In this document: positions 1 to 14,403 of the stretch, piece by piece | Position numbering within the stretch: the first letter of the stretch is position 1 | How the letters are laid out: each line of letters starts with the position of its first letter | NCBI GenBank assembly: GCA_945643635.1 | Contig: CALZFC010000301.1 | Location: 213,501 to 277,500, forward strand | Direction: 5' to 3' | Source of the DNA: Allodiplogaster sudhausi | Lineage: Eukaryota; Nematoda; Chromadorea; Rhabditida; Diplogasteridae | DNA length: 64,000 bases | Notes under the pieces: model-generated | What the model was told of the DNA's origin: nothing | The model's input: only the letters and a program-made list of their open reading frames with translations | Database searches by the model: none | Program-made: the position numbers and the translations under genes

Positions 1-1136
1 CTCGCGCACTCTCGAAAGGTTGTCTTCCTTGTTTATATCCAATTCACACCTTTGCACAGTTCAACGCGCTTGCCATGCGTATTATTTCTTCGCCTCTTTT
101 TTCATCTCTCTTTCTTACTTCGCTATTTCTCTCTCCCTCTCTATTTCTCTCTCCTCTCACTCTCTCAAAAATAGACTATCCAAGTGTATCCTATATCGCT
201 TTCCACCATAGTGATGCAAACGTTTTTCCCTGAATTTGTCATGCACAAATTTCTTTTCGAAGTGGCGGCTTTTTATCTTCTTACAATTAGATACATATTT
301 TGCACGAGTTGTAAAGAGAGAGAGAGCTCAAGAGTGCGCGCACACAAAGAACGTCCAAAGATACATAGTGATCTATCTATTCATTCATGGCTTTGCTAGC
401 AATAAATTTGGTAAAAAGTGACGAGAAGATTAAAAGTTTTGCGATTTTTTACGGACATGAAAGTATATGAGTAGTTCCTTTCGCCTAGACAACATATTCT
501 TAGAATAGAAGTATAAAGGTAAAAAAAATAAGAGAAACGGCATTAGAAGTGGAGCGTGCAGCGTTTTCTCTGACTCTCTTCTGAAAGCTCTACTCTCTCG
601 CCTCCTTTCGTTATGGCAAGAGATTCACACAAAGCTCGTAAAGGCGGCAGAGATTCTGACAACAAGGAGATTTTCTGACAGTCCTTCTTCTTTGATACGT
701 AAACCTTCCGCTGATAATCTTTCGAGGTTGATATGCAAACACATGGATATGTATGTATATACATACATAGAAAATTCCTTGTTTGCTCATTGCAACGCTT
801 GATGTATGCATATCCAAGGTCACTCTTGGAATGACTTCAAACTAGACATCTTTTAAATACCATTTCAGTTGACTATAGACGCCTCTGCATGAGCCATAAA
901 GCATACCGTAGTTTTCTCTCCTGTTATTCGATCTGCATATTATGAAAATGAAATCGCGCTAGAGCTCTATGGGGCAAATGTTGTTTGCCTTTAGAGGAGT
1001 ACGGTAGAATCCCGGATTCTTTTCAGCTTGCAGTTGGGCAGCCTGTAGCATGCTGCTGTATTTTCATAACTCGTATATATACATGTATTATACATATATG
1101 ATATATGATATATATATATATATATATATTTTATAC

Positions 1137-1193
<57 letters not shown>

Positions 1194-4100
1194 CATACGT
1201 ATGTAAGTATCTACATATATAATTTGCATACATCCGTCCTATTTGTTATTCTGCATATCAGCGAGACATAAGTCGAAAGTTGTAGGCGTTCTAGACTATG
1301 CAAATTGATGGGTGCATACATTCACCGGCCGGCCAATGCCTGCCTAATAACACGCCTAACACTTGTTATCGTGCAAAGATAATGTACACTTTGTTCCATT
1401 TCTTCGCACAATCTCTTTTTGCATTCTGCCTTTTGCAGACATTTTCTTCTTAACACGTGCTCATCAGTGTAAACATTCATTATTGCGCTTTTCGTCATAA
1501 GAAAAAAAGGAAAATTTGTGCAAATATATATGTGAATTCTTTAAAACGGTAAGGTAAAAAAAAGTTCTTTTTTCAAACTAAGCAACTAGAATCGACGCTG
1601 CACTGTCGTGATCTAAGAAATAACCTGCTTTTTCGCAAAACCTACAACAAACACCTCCTCAATAGCCTCTGCACCCACTGACATGCGGATTTGGAGAGCA
1701 CCGAGTTTTCTCATGAGATCCCGTCAGCAGATAAATATACATAGCTTCCCTATGCGATGCTGATCAATCTCGTGAGGTCTGAGCTCTGTTAATAGGATAA
1801 TGAAATTATTGAAATCTGGCTCGGAGAAAAAAAACATTTTTTTTTCTCTCTCCAAAAGATCAAAAACATGCGAGCAATACTTTGGTCTTTTTCTTGACAG
1901 AATTATGTATAGGTGACGCTCGCACGTGGTGGAGGCCCAGAATCGCAGTAGATCGAGGGGATAATCCGGTGGATTAAGAGAGAATTTTCCAAATAAGAAT
2001 AATATGTGTATCTTGCTTTTAGGAATAATAGTAGAAATAAATATGACTAAACCATGTTTTACACTGGGCAACTTCTGCTTTCGGAACACCTGCGGCTGTT
2101 AACTAGTTTTTTTTTGCCAGGCGCATATTTAACGGCCCCGGTGGCGCCAGTACAAATAGAGCAGTCGCTTGGACAAAAGTGACGCTAGTTGATATAACGT
2201 TCTAGAACAGCCAGAGTGTGGCGATGTATAGAGCATAGAGAGAGAGAGAGAGAGAGAGAGAGAAGGAGAGAGGGTGAGAAAGAGATAGTGAGAGAGAGAG
2301 AGAGAGAGAGGAAAAGTGACGGGATGTCGAACTTTCTCATCGTGAACTCATCGCAAACCTTCTAAATAATTCAACGCTTCTTCACATAATAGAGTACTGT
2401 ATTTTCCTTTCGACTCCTTCTTCCCGACCGATGAAATATAATACGGCCTAAAGGTTAGCAGAACCCGTTCGCGTCCACTTTCTCCGTCTTGTGTTTGGAA
2501 ATTCCGGCTGCAGCGGTCAATATAGACTGGACTATATGGACTGGACAATATGGACTGGACCATGGCATATTATTGCAAAGATCCTTACTTACCTCGCGCT
2601 TTTCATGCCGGGAATTTCAGATTAAAGTTGACATTAAAAAAAGTCGGTCCCTCGAGATTCTGTGTTACTTCCCTCTTTTTGTTGTTGAAATACTTCAATG
2701 AATTTTCTCAATTTACGGTCTCACTCTATTTATTTCTCTTCTTCTATTCATCTTTCGATTCGTTTCGATAATTCATGGGAAGTCCTTCAGTTCGGCCGTC
2801 TTTTGTTCTCAGAAAAACGTGCTGTTAAATATAATAGATTGATCCTGCTTAATCCAAAAAGGCAAAAAAAAAACCTCTAATATCTTCTTGTTTTCTTTTC
2901 TCGTCAACAGATTCCGTTTGTTCTTCAGGTTCTCGCGCACTCGGCACTCGGAAAAGGGGAAACTGCCTGTTGCTATATAATTTTAACAAGTGTTACAGGA
3001 AACGGATTTCTGTAAGATGAGCAGCTATAATAATAATCATCTTGTTAATCATTACGCGAAAAAAAAGATTAAGATACAAAAAAAGGCAAGTGAATGAGAT
3101 CAGTTGAAGTTCTAAGGAGAGGGCGTTATTGTTGCATCTTCTTCGTGAAACTTGAAATAAACTCGTCGGCGAAACAATAAAGTCCAGGCTTGCCCCCCAC
3201 GCGAGTGCGTGGGCGTGTGTCAAGTGCTCACTCTCGTTTCTCTTATACTTTTTCTAGCACAATGATCACCCCCCCCCCTGTCAACACCCCCCCCCCCCCT
3301 CCTGATGCCTCATTCATTTGTGCTCCAAGCTTGTAGATGGCACGGCGATGACCACAAGGGGTCGCTGTAGCTAGGTTCTAACCTTTTTTCTCTTCCTCTC
3401 CTTCTCCTGGTTTCTCTGCCTCTCTCGTTCTCTCACCCTGTCTCTCTCCCTCCTGCTCTCTCTGCCCCTCTCTGTCTCTCACTACCTCTCCCTCTCCTCT
3501 CTCTGACTGTCTCTCTCTCTCTCTTTCTCTCTCTCTCTGACTCTCTTTGTTTTTCTCTCTCTTTGTCTCTTTCTCTTTGTCTCGCTCTCTTTGTCTCTCT
3601 TTGCTTTTCTCTCTCTCTGTCTCTCTCTACCTTTCTCTCTACATTTCTATCTCTCTGTCTCACTCTTTTGTACCTAAGCTCGTCATTGTTGTGCGATATC
3701 GTGAGAAGTCTCTCTTCTTCCTTCCTCGCTGCCTAAACACGTCAGCCTCGTCCAGGAATAACACACAAGGCGCGTTCCCAAAGTTGACTTTGGCAGTCTT
3801 GCTTTTGTATTCTTCTTCTTCTTCTTTTTCTGTATTTTGCAACATCTGGCAGCTAAAAGACGCGAAAAAGATACTTCAAGTACAAATAGATAACCTAGTG
3901 GTGCCATGCGGTACATGTGTAAGTTCGCTGGTGCCTTTTTGCAATTTGGCAAAACGCCTTCAGCACTCCGCCTTCTTTCTTGCTATAAAAGTGATTTGAT
4001 TTGATTTGCCGACATTCCGACATTTCCGAATGGTAGGTACATGGAAGATGCCTGCAGATTGTATGCATCTTGAGTTTAGATTTTAGTGCTAGATGAATTT

Positions 4101-5202
4101 TAGTGTGCCGCTGATATATGGTAATGATAGTGTTTAATCAAGACATTTAGCGCATCCATATGGAATCTTTCTTATTGAACGCTCTTATCATGCCACACCC
4201 TATGCTTCCATTTATCGCCCAGCCTGCAGACACTCCCCACTTATGAATTTTCAATTCTAACAAATATTTATGCAGAGTGAGCAGTGAAGAATCTGCCGGA
4301 TTAGCTTCAAAATTGATTATTATTATTATTCAGTCACGTTGTCTAGCTTTGTTTCTTTATCTCTCTATATCTCTCTCTCGCTCTCTCTCTCTCTCTCGCT
4401 CTCTCTTGCTCTCTCTCTCTCTATCTCGCTCTCTCTTGCTCTCTCTCTCTCTCGCTCTTTCTCGCCTCTCTCCCATCCTTTCAGCTTTCACTTTTTATCA
4501 CAACACTGATAAAAGTTGTCATGTGAGATCAGGCTACATTCACCTTTTTTCACAACATTCATAAATACGAAGATGGTAATAAATGAAGAGCAAAGCACAG
4601 TTGGTTTCCCCTTGAATTTTTATCTCTTCCAAGTCCAAGTCGGGTCACTGTGTTCTCTTTCTCTAGAAACATACCCGCAGCCCACTCCAGAGTGAGAAAT
4701 TTGGCTTCTTCTTATCTCAAAGCTCTTTACCAAGTGTTGTTTCTATCTCTGAAATATTCTTACCGACATTATTTACTGTTTAAACAGTGATATATATGTT
4801 AATCTTCTTATTTACATACATATATGTATGTAAATAAGAAGATTAACATATATATAATATATTACTTCTAAATATTACGTCGAAAAGTTCTACGGTATTC
4901 CCTAGACTAATCTGCATGCTCTTGTTAACTACGCTCTTTCCTTGTCTCACAATCAGACTCTTGTTCCGCTGACTCGTCGACTTTTCTTGGGTTCAAGGAA
5001 TCACGACTTTTCGGTTGCTGATACACACAATAGATCTCTTTTCTATCTCTATCTCTGTCTCTCTGTCTCTCTCTCTTTCTCTCGCTCTCTCTCTCTCTCT
5101 TCCTCTCGCGCTTTCTCTCTCTCTCACTCTATCTCTTTCTTTCTCTCCCTCTCTCTCTCTCTCCCTCGCCCTCTCAATCTCTCTCTCAGTCGCTCTCTCT
5201 CG

Positions 5203-5247
<45 letters not shown>

Positions 5248-6763
5248 TCTCTCCATCTCTGTCTTCCCCTCCCCCCCCTCTCTCTTTCTCCTCTCGCTCT
5301 AACCCCTTGCACCTGCCCGCAGGCTCTGACGTAGCCTCACCGGACACAGGCTATGAAACGAATGAGTAGCTAATTGCCACGAGTAGCCAGTGCCAGCTCA
5401 AATATTCCATCAACATGACAAGCCTTTGCCAGCCTGTTGCTCTCTCTCTCTCTCACATTCTCTCTCTCTCTCACTCTTTCAGTCACCCTCTCTCTCTTAC
5501 TCTCCCTTTTTCTCTCTCTCTTTCTGTCATTCTCTGTCTCTCAAAACCGCCTTCACAATCCGATTGCCTTTCTTGTGACAACTTGTTTTTCTCAAACTTC
5601 CTAAGAATATGTATGTAAGTACCTGTTTTGGACGAGGTACACTGGGAATACTAACGTTAAGCTTTTATCTTCATTCTTTGTGCTCCCTGATAATTGTCTT
5701 TCTCTCTCTCTAACTTACTTTCTCTCGCTCTCTCTCTCTCTTTCTCTCTCTCTCTTTCTCTCGCTCTCTCCCTTTCTCCCTCTCTCTCCCTCTCTCTCTG
5801 TCTCCGCACTTCTCATCACTGGAGGCCGAGAATGTGCATCATATAGGAAAGAAGCAAACTATGAAAAGAAGCCAACTCTGTTCACATCTCACGAACATCA
5901 GATTAGCCGAAGGAACTTTTGTGTTTTTGAACGAGAAGATAAATCTGGAAGTTCTTAATTCAAAGAGAGACATTCAAAAGAGGCAGCCAGTTAGCAATCA
6001 CTACTGTAATGTACTCGTTCAGCTGATCTATGCAATATTGCTATGATGCACTTATAAATAGCTATCTATATATAACGATTGGGTCATTGATAAAAGCCCA
6101 TGACGTCATCATTCTGCTTACTCTGTCGGTCGTTCAATGAACTTGTTAATGAACTTGTTACACTAAGTACGCGCCGAATCGTGCCTCTTTACAAAGAAAT
6201 GCTAACTATGACTACTAGAGTGTACTTGTTAATGTAAAATGAATCCTCCTTAAAATGAATGTCCATTTGATCTCTTCTTCGAATGTCTTCGAATGGGATC
6301 ATACGCCCGCGTGGACAGGCCAATAACACATAACTGCTTAATTCTCTCGGAAGCAATTTGCTAATTCTGTAACCAGTAATGTGAAGACATTATGCTTTCC
6401 GCTATATAGCATATATATCTCCTCTCTCAATCTCTGTTTATCTCTCTTTATCTCTTTCTCGCCATCTCACCGGATATCTCTATTCCTTCTCTAGATATCT
6501 CTCTCTCTCTGCCTCTCTCTCTTTATCTTTCTTTCTCTCTCTCTAGCTCTCTCTGCCCCTCTCTCTCTCTCTATTTTCATACTCCGCATGTGACTTGACC
6601 TCTTGGTATTCTTGTTTCCTGTCTTATTTATTATCTATGGATGTCTGTACTTCAAAAAACGCCACGCCACCCTCTGACACTAATTTTGTGGTCTGAACTT
6701 ATGTTCGCGCAAATCGCATCATTTCCTGAATTGCTGCTTTAACATCATACTTTCACATCTTGA

Positions 6764-6799
<36 letters not shown>

Positions 6800-6993
6800 G
6801 CACTTGTAGAGAGAGAGAGCGAGAGAGAGAGAGAGCGAGAGAGAGAGAGAGAGCGAGAGAGAGAGAGAAAGAAAGAGAAAGAAAGATACCACTTCCTCAT
6901 TCTCTCTCTCACATACACATTTTTCAATTAATCCACGTTCAATCGTGTGTCATTTATTGCTTTAAGAGAGAGAAGGAGAGAGAGAGAGAAAGC

Positions 6994-7032
<39 letters not shown>

Positions 7033-7955
7033 CAAAGTGTGTCCATGGATAGAAAAGGCTCAAGCTGATTCGTGGTTGCAAAGAGCGAACACTCGTCTAA
7101 TCGCATCTTTTTATATTTACATACGTCGCCATCATTCTGCACATTTCCTCGTCATACTCCATGCACATACATACATAGCAAGCTTTTGGAAAAAAAACTT
7201 TTTCTTTTTATTATAGCTTAACTTTACTCTTCCTCTGTGTATGATGAGCTTTTGATCAACAGTCCAGTCTAGCTACCAAAAGAGGCTCTTATAATTAGCA
7301 ATCTCCTTATTATGTATGTCATCGCAAACTTATCAAACTTCTCGCTAGCACGAAAGAGACTGTCTCTATTTTGCTACTCCGTGAAGTGATCAACGAAAAG
7401 TTTGGAGGATGACTTCAGAAGACTTTTAAACTTTTGACGATTACCTTTAAAAATATTGAGTTTATTTTATCCCAAGATTATCCATTAAACAAATCTTTTT
7501 CCAATATCCCGAACTCTCATTGAATGCATGAGTATGAACTGATATGCTTCAATGTCTCTCTCTTCATCTCTCCCCCTGTCTCTCTGTCTCTCTCTCTCTC
7601 GTCATCTCTCTCCCTACCTCTCTGTTCTCTTTCTCTCTCTCTCCGTTCTCTCACTCTTGTTCTCTTTCCCCTCTACCTCTCTCTCTATATGCATCTCTAA
7701 AAGTCGCCAAGCTACGTTCTATTTTGATCCCATTCATGAGTCTCCACATAAATCTTGCAGCGTTCGCACTCAACTCAGACCGTGGATTTTATGCCCGTCC
7801 GGGGAAAAAGGAAGAGAGAGAGAGAGTACGAGAGTTAGAAAGATAGAGAGAAAGAGATAGAGAGTAAGAAATAAAGAGAGAGAAAGAGAGAGAGAAAGGG
7901 AGAGAGGGTGAGAAATAGAGCGAGAGCGAGAGAGTCAAGAAAGAGAGAGCGAGAG

Positions 7956-7987
<32 letters not shown>

Positions 7988-9210
7988 AAGACTTTTATCC
8001 CTCATTGCCGACTTCTCTCTCCCTTCTTATGTAAAAGATGAGAAGGTATAGCCGCTTCTTCCGCCCCTCTCAATGACGCGACCTATTCGAAGCATATAGT
8101 TTATACCGTTATGTGACATTTCGGAGAATGAATAGGCTTTTGCTTTGTTTCTTTTCGGTCCCTCTCTGTCTCCTACTTTCTGGCTCTCTCTCTCTCTCTC
8201 TCCTTCGTCAGTAGTCTTCCCCCGCTCCCTCTCCCCCCTCTCTCTGTCTCGCTATCTCTCTCTCTCTCTTTTTTTTCTCGCTCTCCCACGCTCTCTCACC
8301 AACAAAACGAGACCTGTTTGCAATGGCCAAGTTCATCTCCTGCCCCCCCCCCCACCTTTGGCTGCCCTTGAATCGGGGGTGGTGCTTGCACAACAATGCT
8401 GCAGGAGAAAGCACTCCCAATTTTAGGGGCATGGACCGTATTTTGTTGTGAGTGTGTGAGAAAGGATAGAGAGAGAGAGCCATTTACTACTTCAGCATCT
8501 TTGCGAGGGCCACCCACGTCCGTGAGAGTGAGAAGGTGAGAGGGTGAAAGAGAGTGAGAGAGAGAGAGAGTGAGAGAGAGAGTGAAAGAGAGAGAGTGAG
8601 AGAGAGAGTGAGAGAGAGAGTGAAAGAGAGAGAGAGAGTGAGAGAGTGAGCATGCGGGGGAGAGAGTACGAGAATGCCCCTTGAAAGAAAGGCGCCGAAT
8701 GTGCAGGACTTGATACAATCGTCAGCTTCTGATCCTCACAGCTGTGCAGGGTTCTAATCAGCCACATATAGTCTCTATTGCCATGCAATACATTAAACAA
8801 TAGATATGTATATGCATTTATTACAGTAACCTTTGAATACATATTTATTACAGTAACCTTTGTTTCATATTTAGTAACATCATGTAAAAAAAGTTTTGCA
8901 TACGTAGACTTCTTCGCGTTTGCGTCTATTTGCTTGTTTGCAAGAGTCTTTGTTTGCCATTCCATTTGTACGCACTCCTCCGCGCACGTGCATAAAAGAT
9001 GTGTATTTTCAGGTGTTTTTCTCTCTCTCTCTCTCTCTCTTCTCGCAACTCCTGGAGCGAAAAGAAGGGGCGGGCTTACGGTAACTTTATCCGCGCGAGA
9101 GCGACACAGAGAGGGGCGTGTACAGCGGAGAGAGAGGACGCCCACGCTGCTGTGCTCCTGCTCTGCCAGACTAGCAGTCTAGGAGGCGACATCCGGGAAA
9201 GGGCTCCACC
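1..9210. other. Region without a recognisable gene
   Basis: Holds many (CT)n and (GA)n runs (for example 2237-2310, 3396-3665, 4370-4470, 5040-5290, 6760-7030, 7550-7690, 7810-7990, 8520-8655), interrupted (AT)n at 1098-1190 and poly-C at 3269-3299. The open reading frames here are either low-complexity Ser/Leu or Arg/Glu translations or lack splice and family support. I see no convincing exon. Confidence 0.7.
4790..4855. repeat. Perfect 33-bp inverted repeat
   Basis: The arms 4790-4822 and 4823-4855 are exact reverse complements with no spacer, starting ATATATATGTTAATCTTC. It is far from any gene I can see. Confidence 0.95.
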
Positions 9211-9293
9211 TTCTTCTCAGTCCTTGTCCTTGTCGCCAGCGAGAGCGGTCGTCTCTCTTTCTTCCTCTCACTCTCACGGATCCTTGTCCAAGA
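9211..9293 (+). promoter_or_regulatory. Possible 5' UTR acceptor (trans-splice or UTR intron) of NAGLU
   Basis: A pyrimidine stretch ending TTCTTCTCAG at 9211-9220 lies 73 bases before the NAGLU start codon. In nematodes such a site can receive a spliced leader or end an untranslated intron. Only the acceptor-like sequence is seen; its use is inference. Confidence 0.3.
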
Positions 9294-10036
9294 ATGCGAC
9301 ATCGTCTCCGTAGTCTACTACTACTCTTGGCGCTTGGCTTCACGACAGCTGGCAAGTTGCCAAGACGCCACATCACGAACAAGATGCGCAGAAGCAACGT
9401 CGTCATGGATGAGATTGACGCCGCAGATTCCGAGCAGCAGCAGCAGCTTCTCCGCATCCCCATTCCGCCCATCGACCCCAACGGCGTCAAGGGCGTCCTC
9501 TCCCGTATGCCTCAATGGGTAAGGCATTTAATTTTATTATTTTTATTTTTATTTGTATTTCATTAAGTCGTTTTATAGATTCTTTTATTTATATTATCAA
9601 ACTCCGTAAAAAAATTCTTGCACATTTAATTGATGACAAGAAAAGAAGCCATTTGTTGCGGATTGTGAGACATCAAGATGATAATAACAAGTTTTGACTA
9701 GCCAGTAGAACAAGAGTATATTTATATTGTAAACACTATTAGCTGATGGTGAATAATGCATATATGTGCAATTGCCATAATCGCTACTTATTGCCACATA
9801 CATACATATTCTTGGAATTATGCGCAATAGTTTGAATGAATTTGCATTTTTGTTTGTCGAATTAGAGGCAACTCCCACGCACACGATAGGGCTCATCGAA
9901 ATATAGAAGGAGAGAAAGAGAGAGAAAGAGGAGAGAGGTAAAGAGAGAGAGAGAAAGAGAGAAAACGAGAGAGAGAGTAAGCGAGAGAGAGAAAGAGAGT
10001 GAAAGAGAGAAAGAGAGAGTGAAAGTGAGAGAGAGA

Positions 10037-10087
<51 letters not shown>

Positions 10088-10371
10088 AAAGAGAGAGAGA
10101 TAATGGGATCACGCCACTTTCGCCTCCCTTAAAATAGTTTGTCGTTGTGCCCCCTCATTACATATATTCTGATTGATAAGCCCAAGTGTTAGCTAATTCT
10201 GTGATTCGGATTCGCTGAAAAGCATAAGAAGTACACGTTGACTGACAATTGCTCGTTCAACTTCACTGTTGACCGGTAGAAGCACCGCCAAACAAAAGAA
10301 AGAGAGAGAGTGAGAGAGAGAGTGAGAGAGATAGAGAGAGAGAGACAGACAGAAGAGAGAGAGAGACAGAC

Positions 10372-10416
<45 letters not shown>

Positions 10417-11367
10417 TGAAAGAGAGCTTTAGAACACCATTCACGCATCTCAGGCGATAAAAGACTAAGTGATGCCATCCCCCCCCTGAGCCGAATTATA
10501 AATGCCACCTTATCTACTCGCACGTACCCGGAGCATCAGGATCCTTATTCCTTCTTTCTTCCATAACTGGTGTAGAAGTTGTGCTCAGAGGTAATAAGGT
10601 CAGAGGAACCCCTGGGTCAGTTTGTACTCACAGGTAGGTCAGTGGAACCCCAGAATCAGTCAATGTATGAGCTTTGAGGTGATCTTCAATGGAAAGATGT
10701 ATGTATGTAAGATGTATGTATGTTGGAAGGAGTTATAAGGCTTGGATCCATCCAGTTTTAATCTAATAACCCAGGCAACCTTTAGAAGTATAGGGGGGGA
10801 GCATAAGATTAGATCACGGGTCATCATATAATCTCAGCTGCTCCCTCGCTGTTATGGACGTCATCAAACAGGGCAATTTCCTCTTTGGCGGCACAACCTC
10901 ATCTCATGGTCTCGTATTCTTTTGCATTTTAATCACATTACTCTCTCTCTCTCTCTCTCGCTCTCTCGCTATCTCTCTCTCTCTCTCTCTCTCTCTCGGT
11001 CGCAATGTCTTCCTCTCTCTCTCCTTCTCTCTCCCTCACCATCTCATTGCCCAGAAATTTTATACGAAGTGATAACTGGCCTGGTCTGGTCGGTGCATTC
11101 CATTTGCCAACGTGCAAGCATGCACACAGTTCCCATGTTAATGGCGCGATCTGGACCGTAAAATAGAGCACCGTCTCCCTGGGTCCTAAGACGAAAGCAC
11201 AAAAGTTTACGGGTCCCGCGTATTCCAAGGCAATAGTGCCGAAATTCGCAGAAAAACAGCACAAAAAGACGTGCGGATTTTGTGGCCGTAAAATTTCTAA
11301 CTCATATAGCGTCAGGCGACGGAGGAAGAGGAATGTGTTGAGGTCAGCGAGAAAATGTGGGAGAACG

Positions 11368-11407
<40 letters not shown>

Positions 11408-14362
11408 AGAGAGAGAGGGGAAGAGAGATAAAGGTAGAATGGGAAGTAGAAAGCGAGCGCTCGCAGCAGAAAGTTTCTCCTTCTTCCTTATCAGACTGGA
11501 CTCGTTGCTTGTTATCAATGCGGTCAGAGGTCATTGCGCGGGGTGCGATCTGCGCAACTAGCAAGTGAGAGATCGCTAGGGCATTAGAGAGGTTACGAAG
11601 ATCCACTAGCTGGGCATAATACATTCATGTATGTATGAACATACTGAAATTGACGTTCATTACTACAATAATAAATTAGAGAAAGCAATGTGAGAGTGTT
11701 GTGATAAAATTTTAAAATTTTAGAGCAAAAAAAAGGCGATATAAATAATTATTAATTTATATTTTAAAAAAAGACAAATCGTGCATTTAAAGAAAGCAAT
11801 ATGTCCCCAAGAATGGCGAAGACTCATGGCGCTCCACGGAATCCATTAACCGGTTGAAATAAAGCGTTGATTGATTGATATGTGAAAAATATAAAAAAAA
11901 AGACAATTAATATCTTTAGGAAAAAAAAAGTTGTTAACTATTAAAATAAAAGCATTGATTGAACTGATAAAGGTTGGCGATCGCTTCGGCGAAGTGATCC
12001 TCTCCCCGTCTTCATCGCTCGCCGAGGGTGAAGCGCATGTCTTCCAAGGCAACGACGGACGCATCTCCGTGCACGCCGAAACGACCGTCGACGCACTCTA
12101 CGCCATTCATGTTAGTGGCGATTAATTAATTCATTTTTGTATTTTTCGAACATAAAATAAAGTATTTCAGTGTGACAGCATTATAAAAAAGGATACTGTA
12201 GTCGTCGAATTGCAAAAATAGCTATCGATTTATCTCATTCTACAACACTGATCTACCTCAGTTAACGAATATTGAAATGCTGCTTAATCTTTTTTTTTTA
12301 AATTAGAAACGAGGCAATTGAGGAAAAATTGGATTATCGTAAAATCTAATAATGATAATACGAATATTACCAGTTTTTTATAAAGATTTTTTAAAGTTTT
12401 AACATCTTAATTTAAAAAAATATGTAAACAAAATATTTAAAAAAAATTCTCTCAGGCATACATTCGCCAGTTCTGCTTCTCGATGGTCGCGTGGGACGGC
12501 GCGGCCTTCTCCAATGGCGCATGCAAGAAGCTCGAGCAGACACTCACGTTTCACTCACCGAAGTAGATCAAAATTTTAATTTAAAAATTAAATCAATATT
12601 CCTTTAATTAATTTCTAATTTTGTTTTCATAAAAAAAAAACAGAAAAATTAATCTCAACCTTACTTCAATTCATGTTATTATTAACATATATCAAAATAA
12701 TAACTGTGCAGAGTCCGCTTCTTCGGCAATCCTTGCACCTTCTCGTACTCGATGGTTTGGTGGAACTGGGCGAAATGGGAGCAGTTCATTGATTGGCTCG
12801 CGCTAAGTTAGTTTTTATTGTTTCAAAATTTATTACTCTTATTATTTTTTTTATTTTCGGCACGTATTATCTATCCCCTGTTCTTTGTTTGCGACATGAA
12901 TCACAATATTAGTCTCACCACCCACATCTTTTTTGACAATAATCAGAAGGAAAAAAATAACAATAAACGATTAAACGGATTTAAAAATACATTTGTGCAA
13001 TTTTCTGCATGAACTTTTGAAGAGTGTCGATTACTTCTCTATATCATTTGCTAAAGGCTAAGAGACAGGAAGTCGGGTGGAATGAAATATACGTGCACAT
13101 ACATACATATCTAGGTCATGATGATAAGACCTAATTAGCACACGTTTGAAGTGTTCGCGGAAATGATGATATTTTTTTGAAATAAAAAAAAAACGCCGAA
13201 GTACCTTCCTTGTTTAATGTTCCATGAATGAGAAGCAGAATAGAGTCTTTTTAATGTAATCCGCCTTAATCCACTTGAAAGAGGACTCGAAAAAAATGAG
13301 GGGAAATCATTATAAGTCTTTGAACTCTTGGCTTTCTTTTCCAATCAAGAGTGCACCGGAACAGAAAAAAACAATCATTTACACGGAGAGTGAGCCCTGT
13401 GCAAATGTGAACTTTCAATAAATCATACAGTAGGACAGGGAAATCTGAATTTTCAATGAGGCACCAATTTGAATGTTCTAGCGGGAAAAATTTCGTGAAC
13501 AGTGAGGTACTGCCAGCCATATTTGGTGCATACCGTATAACCGTTTCTGTGAGCGCACTCACCTTCACCTTGTGAGCTCATCTTCGCACTAATATTTCTG
13601 AAAGACCGCCTTGACCCACTGTGTTTAAGAATATGACATTAATCTTACCTTAGCTACCCTTTGTTGTATCAATAAAATTATGTTGTAGAAGGTGATACAT
13701 AAATACATACACTTAAAAATACCAATTTTGCAATGTTGTCGGGAACTCCCACGCAGATTACCGTATTTTCTTCATTAGTACTCCCGGGGGTTATATTTTT
13801 CGATACCCTTGCGAGAGTGGGGCACTATTAGATTGAGGGGTTCTATTAGAGGGAGGGGTTCTATTTTTCAATGTGAGACACAAAAAGTTTGATAACAACA
13901 TTTTCTTCTCAACAAAAGAAGAATCATAGCTCGAATTCATAGAAATCATCACTGGAATATCCATTTTACCACATATTTTGAATGAATTTGCAATCAGCTC
14001 ATTAGGGAGAGCATCCCATGCCTACAGGATTCATTCGAGGTACGTCTCGAGCTGAGATATTAGGCTGTTAGGGGGGGGGCACTATTGGAGGGGGGGGGGG
14101 TTTCCACTAGAAGGAGGGGTTCTATTTTTCAATGGCACTTTCAGAGGGGGGTACTATTAGAGGGGGGTTCTAATAAAGGAGGGGGGGTACTAATAGAGAA
14201 AATACGGTACCTCAATTTCAGTCAAAAATACATATTTGTACGGGGACATCTATATTTACCCTGTTCTTCACTCTCTCCCCTCTCTTGCTCTCTCCCACTC
14301 TTAATCTCTCTTCCTCTCTTTCTCTCTCTATCTCTTCCTCTCTCTCTTTCTCTGTCTATCTC

Positions 14363-14403
<41 letters not shown>

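Noticed and set aside
1724..2089. 121-codon minus-strand frame
   Set aside because: AT-rich, no motif, third-position usage unlike the real genes here.
8492..9145. 217-codon minus-strand frame
   Set aside because: Half is microsatellite; the rest lacks family motifs and overlaps the NAGLU upstream region.
11236..11568. Plus-strand frame with [13 protein letters not shown], zinc-finger-like
   Set aside because: Only one CxxC pair, then a GA microsatellite. It lies in NAGLU intron 1 with no splice partners.
13266..13568. 100-codon minus-strand frame in NAGLU intron 4
   Set aside because: No family motif and antisense within a supported intron.
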